From: Actinomyces procaprae | GTDB taxonomy: Bacteria; Actinomycetota; Actinomycetes; Actinomycetales; Actinomycetaceae | Assembly: GCF_004798665.1 (NCBI RefSeq) | Contig: NZ_CP039292.1 | Coordinates: 3,286,001-3,350,000, forward strand | Direction: 5' to 3' | Length of the DNA: 64,000 nucleotides | Shown here: positions 61,455 to 64,000 of the stretch, piece by piece | Numbering within the stretch: the stretch's first letter is position 1 | Layout: the number at the start of each line of letters is the position of its first letter | Made by a program: the position numbers and the translations under genes | Notes under the pieces: model-generated | Told to the model about the DNA's origin: nothing | Database searches by the model: none | The model's input: the letters and a program-made list of their open reading frames with translations, nothing else

Positions 61455-61954
61455 GCGGCCTCCCCTCGTGACGGCCGGTACAGGTGGGTCAGCCGCCAGG
61501 TCATGTCCCACACCTCATCCCCGACGCCGTAGGTGTCGGCCTGGCACACCAGGGGCGTGATCTGGTCCTGGCCGGTCTCCTCCGCCATGACCTGGCGGAG
61601 GTTGGCGACGGCGGCCTGGCAGGCGTCAGGGTCGATCTCGACCATCACCGCCCGGGAGGCGAGGATGATCTTGTCGCAGGGCTCCAGGGGCACCAGCTGG
61701 ATGAGGCGGGCGAGGTAGATGCCGGTCCCGCCGAACGGGTCCAGGGCGCGGATACGCATGAGCGTGTCCCTGCCCGGGCCGTGCTGGTCCTGCGCCAGCT
61801 GGAGCACGGCGCGGACCTGGTGGTCCACTACCTCCACGGGGGTTACGACGACGCCGTGGCGCTTGCCGCGTCGGGTCTCGCAGGCGGCCTGGTAGGCGAG
61901 GGCGATTTCCTCCTGCCGGGCCTGCTTGGCGTCCAGGTGACGTGTGGTGGTCAT
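61451..61954 (-). CDS. DNA methyltransferase-like protein lacking the catalytic motif
   Basis: The 167-residue protein has a target-like VVTPVEVVDHQVRAVLQ, a SAM-binding motif ALDPFGGTGIY and an acidic AVMVEIDPDA, as in N6/N4 DNA methyltransferases. The (D/N)PP(Y/F/W) motif that should follow is absent before the stop. It may be a truncated or inactive methyltransferase or bind SAM only. It overlaps neighbours by ATGA on both ends. Confidence 0.65.
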   Translation of the reverse strand: MTTTRHLDAKQARQEEIALAYQAACETRRGKRHGVVVTPVEVVDHQVRAVLQLAQDQHGPGRDTLMRIRALDPFGGTGIYLARLIQLVPLEPCDKIILASRAVMVEIDPDACQAAVANLRQVMAEETGQDQITPLVCQADTYGVGDEVWDMTWRLTHLYRPSRGEAA

Positions 61955-62244
61955 GTGAGGCGCCCGCCCTTCATCTGGTGGCGGGTGTGCCGCACCCGCT
62001 CGCGCCACGCCTCGTGCTTGCAGATGCGGCAGTCGCGCTCCAGGGTGATGCCACGCCCGAGGCGGCGCCGCACCCGCACCCGGGCGGTCGCAATAGACCA
62101 CTCGTGGCCGTGCGCGCACGTGGCAGGGCCGCCGGCAGCGGCCAGCCGCTCCAGCAGCTCATACGCCACGCTGTCAGGCACCGGCGCGGACGACGCGCCG
62201 GCGGGGATCAGGTCCGCGAGGTCGCGGAGGCGGGTGGTGCTCAT
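61951..62244 (-). CDS. Small zinc-finger phage protein
   Basis: The 97-residue protein has CAHGHEW and CRICKHEAWRERVRHTRH, resembling a small zinc-finger / HNH-like region. A DNA-binding role is possible. ATGA overlaps at both ends. Confidence 0.55.
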   Translation of the reverse strand: MSTTRLRDLADLIPAGASSAPVPDSVAYELLERLAAAGGPATCAHGHEWSIATARVRVRRRLGRGITLERDCRICKHEAWRERVRHTRHQMKGGRLT

Positions 62245-62669
62245 GCGGCCACCTGCCCGTCCACGTCGTCCTCGTCGGCGAGGACCACCAGCGGGGTGAT
62301 GATGAGCGTGATCCGGTGCCAGCCCTCGGTCATGGCGGGGTCGGCCGACCCCTGGTACATGTGCGGCCCGTCCAGGTGCAGGCTGTCGTCGTCCGGCAGC
62401 ACGTGGGCGTCCACCAGCCCGTCGACCAGGGCCTTGATGGTGGGGTAGGCGTTGGCGGGGTCGACGCGGCGGCGGGTGCGTCCGTGCAGGTAGGCGTCGA
62501 TGCGTGCCCGCTGGAGGGCTGGGATGCGTGCTCGGCGTGCGGTCCAGCCCGCCCGCTCCCGCAGCGCCTTCACGCGGCGGGCCTTCTCGGCCCAGTGGAG
62601 GCGCCCGGCGGGCCCGTTGGATGCGATCCACTCACCCTTGGGGATGAGGACCGAAATCTTGTATGCCAT
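62241..62669 (-). CDS. RusA-type Holliday junction resolvase
   Basis: The 142-residue protein has DPANAYPTIKALVDGLVDAHVLPDDDSL, matching the RusA pattern of catalytic aspartates (D..N..K..D.L...DD). It resolves branched DNA in recombination-dependent replication. ATG at 62669 has GAAGGG upstream and overlaps the stop of the upstream gene by 1 base. Confidence 0.85.
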   Translation of the reverse strand: MAYKISVLIPKGEWIASNGPAGRLHWAEKARRVKALRERAGWTARRARIPALQRARIDAYLHGRTRRRVDPANAYPTIKALVDGLVDAHVLPDDDSLHLDGPHMYQGSADPAMTEGWHRITLIITPLVVLADEDDVDGQVAA

Positions 62670-62878
62670 TAGTTGCTGCCCTTCAAATACGTGTCGTAAT
62701 AGTTTTGTGCTGCGTCGCGCGCGGTCGTCCCGCTGGCGCGGCCCTCCTTGTCCCAGGCCACCCACCCGCCGCCGTCCTGGCGGACCAGGCAGATAACCCG
62801 CCGCCGGAATACCGCCTCATAAAGGACCATCCCCGGCGGGCAGATAAGCGGCTCCTTCAAACGAATATCGGCACTCAT
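62669..62878 (-). CDS. Small hypothetical phage protein
   Basis: The 69-residue protein starts with an ATGA overlap after the methyltransferase gene and ends one base into the RusA start. It has a beta-rich middle (AVFRRRVICLVRQDGG) and no recognised domain. Confidence 0.5.
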   Translation of the reverse strand: MSADIRLKEPLICPPGMVLYEAVFRRRVICLVRQDGGGWVAWDKEGRASGTTARDAAQNYYDTYLKGSN

Positions 62879-63792
62879 GGCGCGTCCTTTGCGAGGTCGC
62901 GGGCGAGTGCGTGGATGGCGTAGGTGGCCTGCTGGGGGACGACGCCGTTGCCGATGAGTTGGGCCTGTTGGGTGCGGGTGAGTCCGTCGATGCCGGTCAC
63001 CCACCGGTCGGGGGTGCCCATCAGCCATTCGGCGTAGCGCATGCTCAGGCGCCCCTGGTCGTCCTCGGGGTCGGGCATGAGCCGCCCGATGCGGCGCTCC
63101 CAGATGTGCTGCCTGCGGCGTGCGTCCGACAGCATCCACAGGCCCTCTCGGATGGCGGTCTGGAGGTTGGGGCCGCCCTGCCGTCTTCCGCGTCCTGGGC
63201 CGGTGTGCATGCTGGCCGTCGGCGTGGGTAGGAGACCCGCCCGTGGCCCGTCGTAGGGCAGGACCGGCATCAGGGTGCGTCCTAGCCCATAGGTGCTGAC
63301 GTCGCGTCGGGCGGCGAGGACGAAGACCCGCCGGCGGCGGTGCGGGGCGCCGGCCTCAGCCGCCGTGACGATGCGGGTAGCGGTCCGGTAGCCGGCGGAG
63401 TCCAGCTCCCCGGCGACCCACGCGGCGGGCGCCGACGCCACGTTCTCCCACACCACCAGCCGTGGCCGGAGTTTGCGGACGGCGCGGAGCATATGCCTGA
63501 TCACCGCCGACCTGGCGTCCAGCAGGCCTCGCCGGTGCCCGGCGAGGCTGAATCCCTGGCAGGGCGTCCCGGCCGTGATGACGTCGACGGGCTCCACCCG
63601 CGACCAGTCCACCTCGGTGATGTCCCCGTAGTTGCGCGTGTCCGGGAAGCGGCCGGCGAGGAGTCGCGCGGGGCCGGGGGCGGGGTCCGCCACCCACCGG
63701 ATCGGCGTCCAGGGCACCACGGCGTCGCGGAGCCCCATCTCCAGGCCGGCGTAGCCGGTGCACAGTGATCCGACAGTCAGGTCGGGGCTCAT
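62875..63792 (-). CDS. C5-cytosine DNA methyltransferase
   Basis: The 305-residue enzyme has the motifs in order: VGSLCTGYAGLEMGL (motif I), TPCQGFSLAG with catalytic Cys (IV), VVWENVAS (VI), RRRRVFVLAAR (VIII) and QLIGNGVVPQQ (X). It methylates cytosine in a site I cannot read from sequence and likely protects phage DNA from host restriction. No cognate restriction enzyme is present. ATG at 63792 follows GGGAGGC. Confidence 0.93.
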   Translation of the reverse strand: MSPDLTVGSLCTGYAGLEMGLRDAVVPWTPIRWVADPAPGPARLLAGRFPDTRNYGDITEVDWSRVEPVDVITAGTPCQGFSLAGHRRGLLDARSAVIRHMLRAVRKLRPRLVVWENVASAPAAWVAGELDSAGYRTATRIVTAAEAGAPHRRRRVFVLAARRDVSTYGLGRTLMPVLPYDGPRAGLLPTPTASMHTGPGRGRRQGGPNLQTAIREGLWMLSDARRRQHIWERRIGRLMPDPEDDQGRLSMRYAEWLMGTPDRWVTGIDGLTRTQQAQLIGNGVVPQQATYAIHALARDLAKDAP

Positions 63793-64000
63793 ATCCATGC
63801 CTCCCATTCCTCGACGGGGAGGCCCACGGTGTCGGCCCAGTCGACGGCGGCGAGCGCGTCTGTGTCGTCGCGCCACCCGGGTGTTAGGGCGATGGCGTCA
63901 CAGTCGACGAGCATCCGCATGCGGGCGCGGGACAGGGCCATTTCGGGGGTGTCGCCGGGGCGTGCGCCTGCGGTGACGGTGCTGGTGGTGATGGCGGCGG
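63789..64000 (-). CDS. DUF4406-like protein, C-terminal part (cut by window edge)
   Basis: About 70 residues are visible, ending MLVDCDAIALTPGWRDDTDALAAVDWA, a pattern seen in DUF4406/deoxyribosyltransferase-like phage proteins (CDAIALTPGW). The start is outside the window. It overlaps the methyltransferase start by ATGA. It may take part in nucleotide metabolism or DNA modification. Confidence 0.65.
   Translation of the reverse strand, partial: AAITTSTVTAGARPGDTPEMALSRARMRMLVDCDAIALTPGWRDDTDALAAVDWADTVGLPVEEWEAWI

Larger units (their letters stand above)
29813..64000. mobile_element. Siphovirus-type prophage, left part (right end outside the window)
   Basis: The region begins at the tRNA-Thr attachment site and integrase and carries, in order, lysis, tail, head, packaging and early modules. 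All modules needed for a tailed phage are seen except an immunity repressor and the right attachment site, which must lie beyond 64000. Gene content is typical of actinobacterial temperate siphoviruses. Confidence 0.95.

Overview
The window looks like a chromosome segment of a high-GC actinobacterium, most probably an Actinomyces-like member of the Actinomycetaceae. This is inferred from base composition, the frequent GTG starts, several apparently leaderless promoters, an IdeR/DtxR-type operator, CIRCE-controlled solo groEL, and a WXG100 protein. No rRNA or other strict taxonomic marker is present.

Host part (1-29812). Bases 1-5391 hold a minus-strand signalling/envelope block: PP2C phosphatase, two FHA proteins, an LmeA-like DUF2993 protein, a MoxR AAA+ ATPase and the start of a DUF58 protein. 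Plus-strand genes follow: a membrane-anchored LRV protein, an MFS transporter, a GT87 mannosyltransferase and an App1-type phosphatase. Next come VIT/CCC1 and CDF metal transporters, a CydDC-like heterodimeric ABC exporter, a NYN-domain protein, an OmpR-type two-component system, an HD-domain protein, an AbiEi/DUF559 protein lying between two copies of a 122-bp inverted-repeat element, a lone WXG100 protein, an IS5-family insertion sequence, groEL with two CIRCE operators, a LytR_C protein, uracil-DNA glycosylase and an IdeR-box-preceded DUF4213/DUF364 protein. The intergenic DNA is rich in repeats: 23-bp tandem units at three loci, a 19-bp-period GGTCCA array, an IS5 remnant, and a hairpin terminator present in two copies.

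Prophage part (29813-64000, right end outside the window). A siphovirus-type prophage is inserted in the 3' part of a tRNA-Thr(UGU) gene; a 59-nt tRNA fragment at 29813-29871 marks the left attachment site. A tyrosine integrase and a small HTH-like protein read rightward. Almost everything else reads leftward. From right to left the order is an early block (DUF4406 fragment, C5 cytosine methyltransferase, RusA, a methyltransferase-like protein, a beta-clamp-like protein, HNH protein, replication initiator-like protein, SSB), then small genes and an HNH endonuclease, a prim-pol domain protein, small and large terminase, portal, MuF, scaffold, major capsid, head-tail connectors, major tail protein, tail chaperones with a -1 frameshift, tape measure, tail tip/fibre proteins, then GH25 lysin and holins. 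One plus-strand gene (43506-43874) interrupts the late block and looks like a lysogenic-conversion 'moron'.

Most early phage genes are joined by 4-base ATGA or GTGA overlaps, implying tight translational coupling. No immunity repressor was recognised in the window. I found no CRISPR array. The candidates I consider most worth following are the 23-bp repeat family, the paired 122-bp elements around the AbiEi/DUF559 gene, the 19-bp-period array, the plus-strand moron, and the phage sliding-clamp-like protein.
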